Source: Tipula vernalis
Lineage: Eukaryota > Arthropoda > Insecta > Diptera > Tipulidae
Assembly: GCA_958295665.1 (NCBI GenBank)
Contig: OY282558.1
Coordinates: 37,531,045 to 37,595,044 of the forward strand
Length of the DNA: 64,000 nt
Reading direction: 5' to 3'
Made by a program: the position numbers and the translations under genes. Under the pieces are notes generated by a model that ran no database searches, was not told the DNA's origin, and worked only from the letters and a program-made list of their open reading frames with translations. This document shows positions 22,030-34,628 of the stretch, one piece after another (position 1 is the stretch's first letter; each line of letters begins with the position of its first letter).

Positions 22030-24204
22030 AAAATCCTACATCAATGTAGCCAAAAACTGCATTAATAGTAAGAATAATTCGTTAAAACTAGTAAGAAAAT
22101 CATACGTTAATCACACAAATTTTTTTATTTTAATTTTAGCTACTTACGTTGTAGTATTTATGAAATGATTCGTATAAGATACGAAAAATGTTATTATTTT
22201 AAAGCAGTTTAAAGCATTTTTGGATGAACAACTTCTGATTATTAACTTAAGAAAATAGAGATGCCATGAAATTTTTCATAAAACTAATGAAATATTAAAT
22301 CACATTAACGAATAAATTCATACATATCAGTTTAGAAATTCATTATTTGTATTTACGAAATTATTCGTGTATAGGAAGAATGGAATACTCAGAGTTACGA
22401 ATAATTCACAAATATGATTATTATTTTCATAAATATACTGAAAATAATTCATAATGTGTAGGAACGATAATTGATACACAAAACTACATAATATTTATGT
22501 ATGGTTCATTGCAAGAATGTAAATTTTTGTTTTGTGTTATTTATTTTATTAGTCAACGCCGCTTACTACTCCTATTAATTTTTTAAATTTTAGTTTATTT
22601 TTAGAAGATTAAATTGATACAATTTTCAGAACAAATTTGATAAGAGGTAATTTAATCCAAAATATTTGCAATGTGCCATGGTTCATTTTATTACCCTTCT
22701 GTAAATTAAATAAATTGAATTACAATCACACAGCACTTTTAATTGCATATTTTGTTACCTTTTAAAACATTCAATAAATTCGTTTGATCCCACTACTGCA
22801 AAAACAATTTTAATCTATGGCCTTCTTCTTGTGCTGCTGATACATTTTGATTTACAGGAGCGGAAAATTTTGAATAGTTGATACAGTATAAGGTGGATCG
22901 AGTTCCGAGTCGTCAACCATGATCATATTTGAATCGATAGATATACTACATTTTCTTGCCAGCAACTATATATAATAATGCTGCAGTATTGTTAACACAT
23001 TAAAATTTAGTCCTGTAGATCACATAATTTATTTATTTACACATTATTTATAGACTAAAAGAAATTTATTTTTTTCACAGAAAAGTGTTCTTATTTTAAT
23101 TTCACCGAATGAAAATTGGCTCTATTTTAATAAGAACACGTGCAAAATGAAAACACGTGTACAACACTGGCAAAAAATATCATATTTCACTGTTTTTCAG
23201 CATACAAAAATCTGTTACATTAAAAATTTTACAATGTAAATTATTACATTTGTTCCTTTCAAGCACGCTATTGCTAATAAAGAAGCGAAAGCAATTTATT
23301 TACTTTCGTTGTTCTGAATATTATTCAACTTTACTTTATTTTCATAGATGCTACGAATAGATTCGTCTAATAATTAACAGTACGAACAAATTCATATACA
23401 TTACGTAATGATGAAACTTCATCTTTTCGCATAATTAGAAATGCAATGGAGCTCTTATGTACAATATATGAATTTGTTCGGGTTATTAATTTAATGAAGG
23501 AATTTATCAATAATACATGAAAAAAACTCGAAATTTACAATTTAATTGTATTATTTATGAACATTTTCATTAAAAATCAAATTGAAAAAAGACAGTTGCT
23601 GAAATTTTATGTCTACTAGATTTTTTTTTCGATTTCTTTTACTTGGAAAATGAAAAATCAGTAATATCTGACGTGTGTGTGTATAAGGCATATTTCGGTA
23701 TGCATTTCACTTCTGTAGCACTTTCTATTCCGGAGGTGGAAATGACAAAAGAAAATTCTTATTCAATAGAGGTCATAAAAGTAGGATTTCTTCAAACATA
23801 AGCAGCCACCCACACATACATTTAAAATTTGAATTATAATATTCATGTATTGTAGTGCCACATTCGTTAATATAACGAACAATAAGTATTTAACAAATAT
23901 TTTCGCACTCCTTTTATTCATAAATATTATGAATTGTTCATAAATATAGTTTTTTTAATAAAATCATGCTAGTTGCACTAATACGCAAAGAACATGTGAA
24001 TGTATTATATCTAAAGCACAATAAACTAAACCATTTTTTAGTTTATGAACTATAATTTGTACTATTTATTAATGCACAAATGTTTATGAATTTTTTTCTA
24101 AATTTGATTTGTTTCGCAAATATAGTAATTTTTACATTAATAGTACGAATTGCGGTTAACGAACGCCATTCGTAAATAAAATGCACAAAAAAATTTTCAG
24201 TGAA
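22030..24204 (-). mobile_element. Unknown interspersed repeat family, copy B
   Basis: Longer relative of 4655-5767, in opposite orientation. Its ends are short inverted repeats: CACTGAAAA at about 22032 and its complement TTTTCAGTG at about 24196-24204. Shared blocks are at about 22130-22470 and 23740-24090. About 1 kb in between is missing from copy A. No coding capacity for a transposase was seen, and no target duplication is evident. It is probably a non-autonomous DNA transposon of unknown superfamily. Confidence 0.6.
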
Positions 24205-27200
24205 GAAAATAAGGAAACTGTATCGTTATCATAATCTAAATAATGTTTTTGTGCAGGAGGCCCCTGTGCCAGATGATCCGTTAAATAAAAAATGTATCCT
24301 GAATAGGATACTCCCATTTGCACCAATTATGTTTTCTAGTCTATTTCTGAGCAAATGCATCACTTAACTTGAACCAATCACCCTGTCTGTATACAGACAT
24401 TATATGATATATTATAACAATGTGGTTTACTAACCGCAACTCTGCTATTATGATCAAACATTATAATATAACATTTATTTTCAAATCTCCAAAACGATGC
24501 CATCTCCTCTCTTAATTATATTTATAAAGGTTTCCATTGAAAAAATCCAAAAATGACCACAAACATTTTTATTAAATACAAAATGTATGACTGATTATTT
24601 TCAAAATATTTTCAAAACAAAACAATTCATTTTTCCAACATTTATCAATGTATTTTGGAAGCATATGACATCCTTATATATAAAACATGAATATAAATTA
24701 TAATAACTATTGCTTATGACAACAACCTCAATAAATTACATCATATACAACATACATAATTACACAAACAACAAATAAATTTGTATTATGAAGCAGACTC
24801 ATAATATGCAATCGTCTCTCTATATGAAATCAACAAAATGAAAATGTATTTAATGGATACATGTGCGGAAAACTGGGAAATATTTTTATTTTTTATTTTT
24901 ATTTATTAGTGGCAGGTTCTAAATAATTATTCATAATTTCTTTGTACATGCATACATATAAATCGAAAACGAACATATAGAACAATGTATAAGTGATGAT
25001 GTGTTCATCGTTGACTTTGCTGTATATTACATTATGCAGGCATGTCAATATTAACCATTTTTATAGTTCGTCAACGATGAAAAGTATACAGAATCATTTT
25101 TCTGGTGATGGAAAATAGATGTAATTAAGATTGAGTCAAACATGTACAACAATAAAAAAAAAACGTTTTTATAATATCAGCTAAATTACATAATGAATTT
25201 AGAATACCCATAATTATTTCAATTTGCATAACGAACGATATAGAGAGAAAAAAATTGTTCGCCAATTAACTTTACTCCCCGGATAACAATGAATTATTAT
25301 TGTACGAGTATGCTTGAAACTAATAAGTAGATATGTACATGTACATAATAGCGCAAAAATTATATATTTTTGCTAATGTACTGTAAAAAAATTCAATTCC
25401 GGACAAATATACAAATTTAATACAAAAAAAAAATTTATGTAATACTTTTTTGAAGAATAATTCTTTTTGTTGTATACGATTACGTGCACCATTACAAATA
25501 TTAAATAATTGTCAACACTAGTATCATTTTAAATATTTACAAAATTTAAAATCGTCGTGTAAGCCTTAAGCTTTGAAGTTCAGGTCAAGCAGTTAATTCG
25601 ACAAACCCACAACTTTTAACAATATTTTGAATTTTTGATGAACTGGAGCAGTTTTTTTCTGCTATTTCGAGAGAAAAGTCTATTTTGAAGTTTTTACGTC
25701 CATAAAAGTTATCGACACTTTATTTCATCTAGAAACTTAACCGGCTTTTGCGTTGCTTGATTATTTATTTTGATATCTGTACGTAAACAAAAAAATCGAC
25801 ACAATTTTTGCCTTTAAGGTATTAAAATTCCGCATGCTGATAGGTTGAAATAGCTGTCACTTTTTTAAGGTTATGTAATTTTGCCTGAAAGGCCAAAAAA
25901 ACATGGCCCTATACGCCTTAAGCTTCCCCTAAAGGCAAAAATTGTACGTGTATCGCTGCCTTTATCCTTAGCCGTAAAACGATACCAAATTTGAAAAAAA
26001 TATTTCCAGAACATTTGATTAAAATTTTTTGAATTTATTAAAACCACTTTGTGGTCTTAATAAATTGATCTCTATTTCAAAGTAACCGAGAAAATTTCAA
26101 GGATCGATAAAACGTTAATTTTTTAATTTTTATTTTACTCGGTTTTCATTATTTTAAAAATTAAGTCTAAAAGTCGTAAATGATTACCAGAGAATATTGG
26201 CAGACAGCGCATTTACGGTATTTGTCATTTTTCGAATTTTTTAAGTTTAGTTAGTCGATATTTATTTGGTTTCAGTGCTAAACTATGAAATAATACATTA
26301 CTCTAAAATTCGTTATTACCTAAGATTTGCAAGGCGTTCAGTTGCCTAATGTTACAAAATTAGCGATAAATCGATGGTTTCTATATTTTAAGAGAGTTTG
26401 CGAGGTTTTTAGACTAATTCGAGATTTTACATGTAATTCGTTGATTCGAGTAGAATTAAGTTTATAGTGACGTTCTCGAAATTCAAGGACTTATCCACGT
26501 TTTCGAATTTGAACGGCAATGAGTTGCTGAACATTGAAGTTATTAGAATTGAAACATACTTTTCAATAATTTCGAGATTATTCGAGATTTTCTAGTTATT
26601 TTTACGAAATTTGCTTTTGAACTGTGTAGCATTGCATTGGAATGATTAATCCAGAAATTGCGAATTTGAATGGTATTGGTTTACTCGTTAGATGATTTAC
26701 TCGATTAGAATGTGATTAATTAAGAAAGAGGTGATAATAATAAATAATGGGTTTATTATTATTATTGGTTGGCTTAAAATGTTTATGGTGAAATTTAGCA
26801 AAAATATTCTTGCCTGGCGCATTAATTTTGTATTGACAAAACATACAAGACTAAATACAAATAGAATGAGATGTCAAAGTTAACCACTCTTCTGGGCATT
26901 TAGAGTCAACCAATTAAACTGATTGTACATATAACTTAATATTATTGGATGATAAAGAGCATCAAGTTTTACATAATTACGCAAAAGAATTCAAACTAAC
27001 AATTTAAAAAATTGTAAGTCTTTCACAAATCATTGCATGGTTATTCAAATATTTGATTATATAACTCCAATTTACCATCATTGAGATAAACCAGATAAAT
27101 AATGAAAACAACTAAAACGAACCACATAACGCACATAAATAACTGGAAATTTAATCATTGTAGTCAAAAGTGATCCAAAAGAAAGTTATTTGATCATGAG

Positions 27201-28795
27201 CCCAATAAATTGGTTTGTTGTTGCTTTTGGCTTTCACAATAAGTGAAATAAATTTTTGTATCCGCACAATGCAGGTTGTTTCAGCGTTTTAATAAAATAA
27301 ATTCAAAATTCTACTAACCATTAATTTGGCGTAACCACTCATTTAGACAGTGGAAATGGAATGTAGTACAATGTAATCGAACATCAAAGGAAAACGTTTT
27401 CAATATTGAAATTCTGCTGTACCTAAACGACCATTAAATGGAGAAAATCCGGAACACGCGGCTTGACGACCTCTTTAACTAATACCGATAACAGTAAACA
27501 ATCGATGTCTTTAAAAAATATTATTGAGGAATTTGAAAAATAAATTCCTTTACGTTTCAAGAATGGTAAACCTTAAAAATTGCGGTACATTATAAAAAAA
27601 ACCGAATTCAAATATTTACAAATTTGGAGTAAAATTTTCACAAAATTCACTTGTTCCGTAATCACCACATTATCTATATCGATCACCGAGATATTCCACA
27701 TATTTTGACGAAACAAAAAATGTTCATTACATATAATCACTTAAATTAGAAAGAAAAGAATTTTAATATAAAATTTGTGTTAATAAAGTGTGTTGAACAG
27801 TCATTTATGATTTTTTCCCTCGACATATTTATGTGTGACACCCAAATGATTTTCCTCAATAACATAAATAAAAATATTTAAGGTGTACATAAAGAAATAA
27901 AATTATTTTCCTTAATCTAAGTATATGTATGTATGTAGGTGTGTATGTATGTACTCGTATACCTTCGAATACCGACGACGAAAATATAAATATTAGATTT
28001 TCCAATAAAATATGTCACCATATAAATTATGCCATCCGCATACAACTTATATAATCTAACCTAATAAACATGAAAATTCTTTAACGTCATATTATTATGT
28101 ACTTTAAATTTATACGTATGTAAGTATATACTTCTTGAATATAATAGTAATGTAGAAAAGTAAGTTAAATAACAATACGATAGTATAGAAAAAGAAGAAT
28201 ATTTCCCTTGAATTGTATGTAAGAAAATGGGGCAACAAAAAAAAAACTGTGCTCCAGACATGAAATGCTTCGTATTGTTATGCATTCAATATTTTCTTGT
28301 ATTAGAACAACAATAGATATTACAAAGAAATTGGAACACAATCACATATAAATGGTGGCATCCATAATATGCGGAATCAAGTCGTTTCGTATAATGAGCA
28401 AAAAAAAAAAAAAAAAAATTTACAACTGGAGGACAGAAAAAAAACTATCGGAAGTATAATGTTGATGTAAATCTATGCTTTAAACATCGACTAAGTTAGC
28501 AGTAATAACTTGGAAGTTAGAACATGTCTACGTATGGATTTAAAACAAAAGTATGCAAATTTTGTATTTCCCTCCTTTTTGTTTTTCTTCCTTAAGTCCG
28601 GTGTTTTCATTGAATTTTTCATCTACTGTATTAACATAAAAACTGTCAAATATTTATTATATCTAAATAAAAAAACAAATGTCGGGATATTCCAATCTAT
28701 GCTTGAATAACCGCACTTAATAGGGGAAAAAATTAAAAGGACAAAAGAACCAATGAAAAGCAACATTCCATGCTTACTAAGATAAAAAAAAAAAA
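24205..28795. other. AT-rich non-coding DNA
   Basis: No gene is recognised. A (GTAT)n-like run lies at about 27920-27953 and a poly-A run at about 28401-28419. The hairpin-forming segment at 25803-25950 is listed separately. Frames around 28061-28710 are short and uncharacteristic. Confidence 0.5.
25803..25950. mobile_element. Short inverted-repeat element
   Basis: Left arm ACAATTTTTGCCTTTAAGG and right arm CCTAAAGGCAAAAATTGT are complementary over 18 bases with one gap, about 110 bases apart. A CCTTAAGC motif occurs inside near the right arm and also before the left arm (near 25564). The size and structure suggest a MITE. Confidence 0.45.
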
Positions 28796-28799
28796 ATCA

Positions 28800-28905
28800 T
28801 AAACAGGGTGTGACCTTTCGGAATGCACCACACCACCCCGTACCACCTTCACACAGTCTGTTGAAGAGGCCCCTTAATCATCGAGCCAGTGTGACATAAG
28901 GTTAC
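28800..28905. other. GC-richer segment interrupted by Harbinger, left part
   Basis: Clearly less AT-rich than the surroundings (for example CACCACACCACCCCGTACC) and continuous in character with 31796-32060 on the far side of the Harbinger element. No protein or RNA was recognised. It is probably part of an older retroelement into which Harbinger inserted at a CAG site. Confidence 0.45.
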
Positions 28906-28908
28906 CAG

Positions 28909-29230
28909 GGCCCTATTGCACCAACTACTTATCACTTATTACTTATCAACTTATCATAATTTTTGATAATTTTCTGTTGTACCAAATTGAAATTTGATAA
29001 GTATTTTATTGAGTTATAATAAGTGATAAGCACTCACTTATCAAAATTAAGTTGCACTAATTTGCAAAATGATAAATGATAAGTAATATTTTGATAAGCG
29101 ATAAGTTTGTGGTTTTTGATAATTTTTTCGTAGTTCTGTTGCACCAAAAGTTTTAACTTATCAATAATCGACTACTTTAATGATAACTTATCCAAAATAT
29201 CAATAAGAAAAATTTCACTACTCAAAAAAA
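28909..29230. promoter_or_regulatory. Subterminal GATAAGT motif array, left
   Basis: Repeated ACTTATC and GATAAGT motifs in both orientations, with recurring TTGCACCAA-like blocks about 60-100 bases apart. In Harbinger elements subterminal repeats are bound by the Myb-like partner protein or the transposase. That role is inferred. Confidence 0.6.
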
Positions 29231-29411
29231 TTGATAAGAGCTACAAATTGTAGTGGTACGACAGAAGTCTGTTAAAAACGTTTTTTTTGCTGTTATTGTA
29301 AGACGAAAGCTTTTGTTCAATTTTAAAAGAGTACAAGCACATTTTTCAATAAAATTATTTATTATTCAAATGATTATAAATGATAATGACAATACATGTA
29401 ACAATGTGTTT

Positions 29412-30212
29412 TCAAGTGTATAGTAACTTTAATATTTTATTGTATTCTAAGGACGAGTCCGATTTCTGTGCGAAATAATTTTTTTGTGATAAATTAATGT
29501 TAAACTGTACGCAACCAAATTGTCCCAGTACCGGTGTGTTATAATTTTGACATGTCCGTAATAATTCTTGTTTCTGTGCCGGTGAAGTGAACAAAATAAG
29601 TTTTATATAATTTAATTTAATTTTATTTTTATAATATAATAAGTTCCAGCATTTTCTAGTGTCCAGCATTTTGTAAACAATATCACAAACTGTGGATCTT
29701 GACATGTTCATATCTGCACCCACAATTATATAACTAGTCCCACTTGCCAGCCACAGCAAAAATATCATGTTCCATTTCCGGTTCCCAACCATGGTTTTTA
29801 TTGGGCAATAATTTGCTAATAGTAATGAAAGTGTGAGACGATATCCTTAAATGCATTCTCGCCACAGGATCATTATAACTGAGTATTGAATTAACAATAC
29901 TGTTTGCTGAGGGAATTGTGTACATTATTGGTCGCTGCAAAGAATGAATTTTGTTGATATTTATAAATACTAGAGAGCAATACCTAACATATGTACATAC
30001 CTGTAAGTTTAAATGTATCATACCTGGTAGTTTAGGAAATTCATTATTAGATGTCGCGTAAAGTTCCGTGTTCTTCTCATTAAATACATGTAACTCAAAA
30101 TTATTAGAAATAATACCATATTTGGATCAAATTCTGCCTCTACCATTTTTACATACACTTTTAAATAACTCTCTACGTACAATTTGTCGTTTGTTGTATT
30201 TCCAAATTTCAA
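29412..30212 (-). pseudogene. Harbinger transposase N-terminal fragment, minus strand
   Basis: Overlapping minus-strand frames join into a HARBI1-like N-terminal region. DPVARMHLRISSHTFITI (about 29870-29820) is the conserved helix region (typically FR-x-HFR-x-S-x-x-TF). Next is a WEPEMEHDIF/MIFLLWLASGTSY segment split by a frameshift near 29740. MSRSTVCDIVYKMLD (about 29710-29665) is the helix-turn-helix-like SRSTVHRIV motif. No catalytic-core motif follows, so only the front part remains. The frame continues to about 29412 with unassigned sequence (FTSPAQKQELLRTCQNY). It differs in sequence from the plus-strand fragment and may come from another Harbinger lineage. Confidence 0.7.
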
Positions 30213-30519
30213 TTTTATTATGTCAAAATTATTTTAGTATTCGGACAGCAAATGAACTTATTTCAAATATGGAAGAGAAAATTATTTGAGTAATGTCAAA
30301 TTTATCACAAAAAAATTATGTCGCACAGAAATCAGGCACGTCCTAATAAGTTATAATATTAAGTCAAAGTAAGAACAATTTCACTTCTGTTCGATAGAGG
30401 TAAGACAGTGGTTTTTCGATATTTTAAAATTAATATAAAACTATCAAAAAAGGTATTATATCAACTTTAGTGAATAAAAACTGAAATTTATTAAACGAAA
30501 AAAAAAAATTTATAAATAA

Positions 30520-31185
30520 ATGCGTCGGTCCGAAAGATTATTCGAGGATGAAAACGAAAGAAGAAATCATATAGTGAAAGCCAGAACCAAATATTCTATG
30601 GACTCTCGAGTGATAAAACATTTTCGTTTGTCACATGAACAAATTGAGCACGTATTATTAAAAATCGGAGCAAATTTGCACCATGGAAGCGACCGAAACT
30701 GCGCATTGAGTCCTCTGTAGCAGCTACTAACAACACTGCATTGGTTAGGAATATCCAGGATAGAAGTTTCTTGAGATGGGTGGTTACCTTCAGGTAGCTG
30801 GTTGCTTCGATGGAACAATGATTAATATAGATGCACCTAAAATCAATGAAGAGCACTTGGCGAATCGACATGGAAAACATTCACTGAATGCAATGATGGC
30901 GTGTGGCACAGACCGCAGCTTTTATGCATTAAATTCAAATTGATCAGGTAGTGTCCATAACTCCAGAGTATTGTCATATACAAGGCTATTTAGTAATTTT
31001 GAGTCTGGTTTTCGCCCGTTCCCCGGTGCTGTGATTTTGGGTGACAGTGCTTTCCCTTAAAAATTGGCTTATCCCACCTATGCGAAAAATTCCGGATGAT
31101 GCAATAGAGCAAGGAATTAATCGTGCTCATAAGCGGACGAGACGAATAGTGGAAAATCATTTTGGTTTGTATATGACGATTACAA
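30520..31185 (+). pseudogene. HARBI1-like transposase/nuclease, broken, plus strand
   Basis: The first frame (30520-30720) starts MRRSERLFEDENERRN and carries VIKHFRLSHEQIEHVL, the N-terminal helix region. It is stopped by TAG within LSPL-stop-QLLTTLHWLG. After a gap and frameshifts, AGCFDGTMINIDAP (about 30795) supplies the first catalytic Asp, and NRHGKHSLNAMMACG follows. GSVHNSRV (about 30945) has Asn where the family has the second catalytic Asp (HDSR). GDSAFP (about 31040), a one-base shift, then LKNWLIPP, and RTRRIVENHFG (about 31150) with the catalytic Glu complete the core. It is dead through stops, frameshifts and the loss of the catalytic Asp. Confidence 0.85.
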
Positions 31186-31559
31186 TTTTTATATAATGTA
31201 GTTAATTTCAATTTATTTGTTAATAGGAATTCTCTTAATTCATTTGTTATGAAAATAAATTGTTTACATTTAAGTACTGCTGAAAAATTATTTACAGTTA
31301 GAAAAGAGAATTTATTTTAAAAGCAACAAAAGAAAAGTTTTACAATTGATTCTAAACACTGAAATAAGAACTCCCAATTGAGAAACGTTTCTCTTCATGT
31401 ATTATTATATACATGCAAAATTGTTGTTGTTATTAAATTACAGAATAACAATTTTTTAATTGTTTTGCTATATAGGTACAAAACCATTGTCTAACATATA
31501 AAATGTGTGGAAAGTATATTATTTTGCAAACACTAACACATTTATAGTATTTTTGTATA

Positions 31560-31792
31560 GATCATTTCAACTTATCATAAAAATTTGATAATTCGTCAAT
31601 TGATAAGTTAAAGACAATCTGATGTGTAACGCTTATCACTTATCATTATCAAAATTTGATAAGTTTTCAAATTGATAAGTGAGTGAGATTTTGTTATTTT
31701 TGGTGAAACACTTATCACTTATCATTATCAAAAAAACCAACTTATGATATGTTGATAAGTAATAAGTGATAAGTAGTTGGTGCAATAGAGCC
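31560..31792. promoter_or_regulatory. Subterminal GATAAGT motif array, right
   Basis: Mirror counterpart of the left array, with GATAAGT/ACTTATC repeated about nine times, ending in the right terminal inverted repeat. Confidence 0.6.
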
Positions 31793-31795
31793 CAG

Positions 31796-32060
31796 GTCAC
31801 AACTGGACACCGACGCCGATAATAGATGGAAAGACACCTTCTCATAAGACCGTGCTTCGACCGCATGGGGCGAGTAACCGCGTAAGGTGCCATCCCTGAA
31901 TGGTCAACACATGTGCGGTGACGGTCTTAAAACAGTAGTTTGGGAGACCGACATCGCCGGAGAAAAGAAACAACCGAGAAAAAGAACCATATCCCTATCG
32001 CTCATTACGACTCCATAGTACCACCCAACTCACTCATCGTCACGATAAGAATCCTCAAGA
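31796..32060. other. GC-richer segment interrupted by Harbinger, right part
   Basis: Continues the composition of 28800-28905 (for example CGCATGGGGCGAGTAACCGC). No ORF with a known domain was found in either direction. A retroelement untranslated region is likely but unproven. Confidence 0.4.
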
Positions 32061-32449
32061 GAGAGAAAAAGAATATATGAAGCTGTCAAAAAAAGTAAAG
32101 AAGCCAAGGAAAATACCGCTGAAAACACGCGACTACAAGGGCAGTGACAGCTGAAATGTATCTAATAACAACACGCCACCGGATTACCACAGTCAAGCAA
32201 TTAGTTTTATCGCTCTGCGTTTTATGAAGACGACAGACATTGCGCGTTTGACTTATGGCGCTGAACGCATTTATAAATGCGTGACCGCCACAGTTTCTTG
32301 TAATTATCAATTAAATAGCAATAAAAACAGGATCAAAGAAAATTACGTTTAAGTTAATGTCAATTAATGTTTCATACATAACAGTATGAAATCACCATCA
32401 GGTGATAATAAATTCACTTTATAGCACTATGAAATTAGCGTATTGAAAT

Positions 32450-32690
32450 TAACTTCCGGGAAAAAATGAACGGATCTTTCCCTCTAGTTCCGTTCGTCCT
32501 GGAATGGTGTATCAGGAGCGACGCAGGCCCTCGTGTTCCAACCATACGCCGCTTGCTAGGCAGGGTTGCTGCTAATCACCTATTCTCTCAGCCACTCGCT
32601 TCAACGGAACTCAGTGTACCGCAAACACGGTAACCCCAACGATTAACGGACCGCTTAGCGTCTGCTGTCTCTACCCGCGCACCAAAACAG
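32450..32690. other. Second GC-richer unassigned segment
   Basis: An island of unusually balanced base composition (for example CAACCATACGCCGCTTGC) followed by AT-rich DNA. No coding frame, tRNA box pair or repeat partner was found. It may belong to the same old element as 31796-32060. Confidence 0.35.
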
Positions 32691-32897
32691 TTTTTATTAT
32701 TCAGTAAATCTTTTTTTACCACGGACCATTTATCTCCGTTATCTAAAACTGCACAACTAAAATAGTTTCCTTTTTTTTATTTCGAGTGTTTATGAGTATT
32801 GATTTACCTTCAAAATACACTAAATGATATAATTAAAGTTTATTAAAAATGTGGGCACAAATCAATCAACGATGCCTTATAGATTTTTTCCACCTAT

Positions 32898-33261
32898 GGC
32901 CCTATTCTGGCTGTTCCGTGGGAATTCAATAATTCCCAATTTTTTTTTTTCCCCAGTTCCCAAAAGTGTATTCTGGCATAATTGGGAATAATTTTCAATG
33001 GGGAAAACACTATTTACCGATACTAGGCTGTCAATAAAATAATGAAAATATGTACACAAAACAACGACCAGTTTCTTCCAATTTCCGAAAAAAATTTTGG
33101 GGAAAATAAACGTCAAAACTTACATAAAATGGAATTATTTTTCCCTACATTCAAAAATTCCCAATCGCCAGAATACACTTTTGGAAAAAATAATCCCAAC
33201 TGCTAGAGTACTACACAGGACAAAATAGGCCCAATTACTAGGGAATAGCCAGAATAGGGCT
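32898..33261. mobile_element. MITE with nested inverted repeats, Harbinger-like ends
   Basis: The outer ends are GGCCCTATTCTGGCTGTTCC at the left and AGCCCTATTCTGGCTATTCC read inward from the right (two mismatches in 20). A second, inner inverted pair, CCAAAAGTGTATTCTGGC (about 32958-32975) and GCCAGAATACACTTTTGG (33166-33183), is exact. Several AATTCCCAAT motifs are scattered in both orientations. There is no coding capacity. The GGCCCTATT start is the same as that of the Harbinger element at 28909, suggesting a related transposase. A clear target duplication was not identified. Confidence 0.75.
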
Positions 33262-34620
33262 ACTGGTGTCAAGAATCAAATTTTTTTTTACAATCGTCTA
33301 CCATCTACAAAACTCCAGACTTGACTGCCCCTTTTTTCGATCAAAAATGCTTCACTCTCACCATCCTTGCAGTCACGTCACTCGCCAGTCATCAACACAT
33401 CGATCACTGTACAGTTCTCGCCTCTGCTCAGAACTTATATATTTGATGATTATTAAGACTACCATTGGTGGGGTCTCAATAATCTTGAGAATGAAATAAA
33501 TACACGATTGAAGGTAAATTTATTCTGATTTTTATATTTGATTTGCTTGACTTTTTATACAAAATTTATTACATTATACAAAGAAACAATAAAAGTATAA
33601 CGTCTAAATCGGTGACGTGTTAGTTTCACACTGTTACATTGAATTCCAATTGGAAAAATCTGGATTCCTATTGAAATATTTAGTACTAAGGCTGCGGACC
33701 AATACATTTACCTCAATTGGCATACTAAATCTTTAGAAGTAAAAGTGGGTTAATGGCCACAAATTATGGTTTGGAGGGTTCAAATCGCTGGCTAATAGGC
33801 ACATGGTTTATCTTTTTTTTTCTGATATTTTACCCAGTTTTTTAGTACAGTGTTTGAATTTACCCTGTACGCTGTTAAAAAGGACTATTTACCAGACTAT
33901 TGGTCTGCATCCTGACAATGTATCCTGACAAAAATTATTTCTGCAAGAAAATATTATTCCGACGGACAAGGAGTTTAGTCAGCTAATTTATTTACTAATA
34001 AGTAACACTTTAGTATTTATGCCAAAATTGCGCTTTGAAGATTAAAATTTGGAAGAAATTTATTTCGGGGTATAGGGAATTACTTTCTATCTTGATGGAT
34101 GGCGAATTCGTTCTGTTGTTCCGTGTATCATCAGAAACTAAGTCCAAATCTGTCGCAAACCAGACGTTAATGACTCTTTGCTCCTCGAAATTTGAAAATT
34201 TTAGGAAACATGATGGAGAATTTACTCAGATATCACGTGAACAATATTTACTAAATATTTAAAAAATGAATCCAAACACAATCAACTGACCAAATTGAAG
34301 ACGCAAGATCTATATTGGTTCAAAGACAGGGAAAACAAATCTATACATTAAAGAATAATTCATCATGGCTGCGCTGAAGTCTGGATAGTGGATTCGCAAG
34401 ACCTAAATTTCCTCGCGACTGTACAGGTAAGAATAGTTGATTATTTCTGAGCAAGTTACCTGGAATATAGAAATAAACACCGTTTAGCACGACGCGACGG
34501 TATCAATTTGAGAATTTAATAGCTTGTAAAGCAATAAGTCGTCTAACACTAGCCTCCTATTCAGCAAGCTTGCCATGCTAAATATCTTAAGTCTAATAAT
34601 ATAAGGGATACTTCCTACAT
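33262..34620. other. Non-coding DNA upstream of LINE
   Basis: No gene is recognised. A 75-codon frame at 34035-34262 has no recognisable domain. It may be a remnant of the ORF1 region of the following LINE. Confidence 0.35.
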
Positions 34621-34628
34621 GAGGTACA

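Larger units (their letters stand above)
28909..31792. mobile_element. PIF/Harbinger-type DNA transposon
   Basis: A 2884-bp element whose ends match as inverted repeats for about 50 bases with two mismatches, starting GGCCCTATTGCACCAACTAC at the left against GGCTCTATTGCACCAACTAC read inward from the right. It is flanked by CAG on both sides (28906-28908 and 31793-31795), the 3-bp duplication size of this superfamily. About 300 bases inside each end are filled with GATAAGT/ACTTATC motifs, roughly nine per side. The left side also holds partial repeats of the terminal TTGCACCAA at about 28977, 29050 and 29149. Two decayed HARBI1-like transposase fragments lie inside on opposite strands. The element is not autonomous, but the ends are well kept. 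Confidence 0.92.

Noticed and set aside
33266..34262. Two ORFs of about 75 codons before the LINE
   Set aside because: No domain, splice signal or family resemblance, and composition is ordinary.
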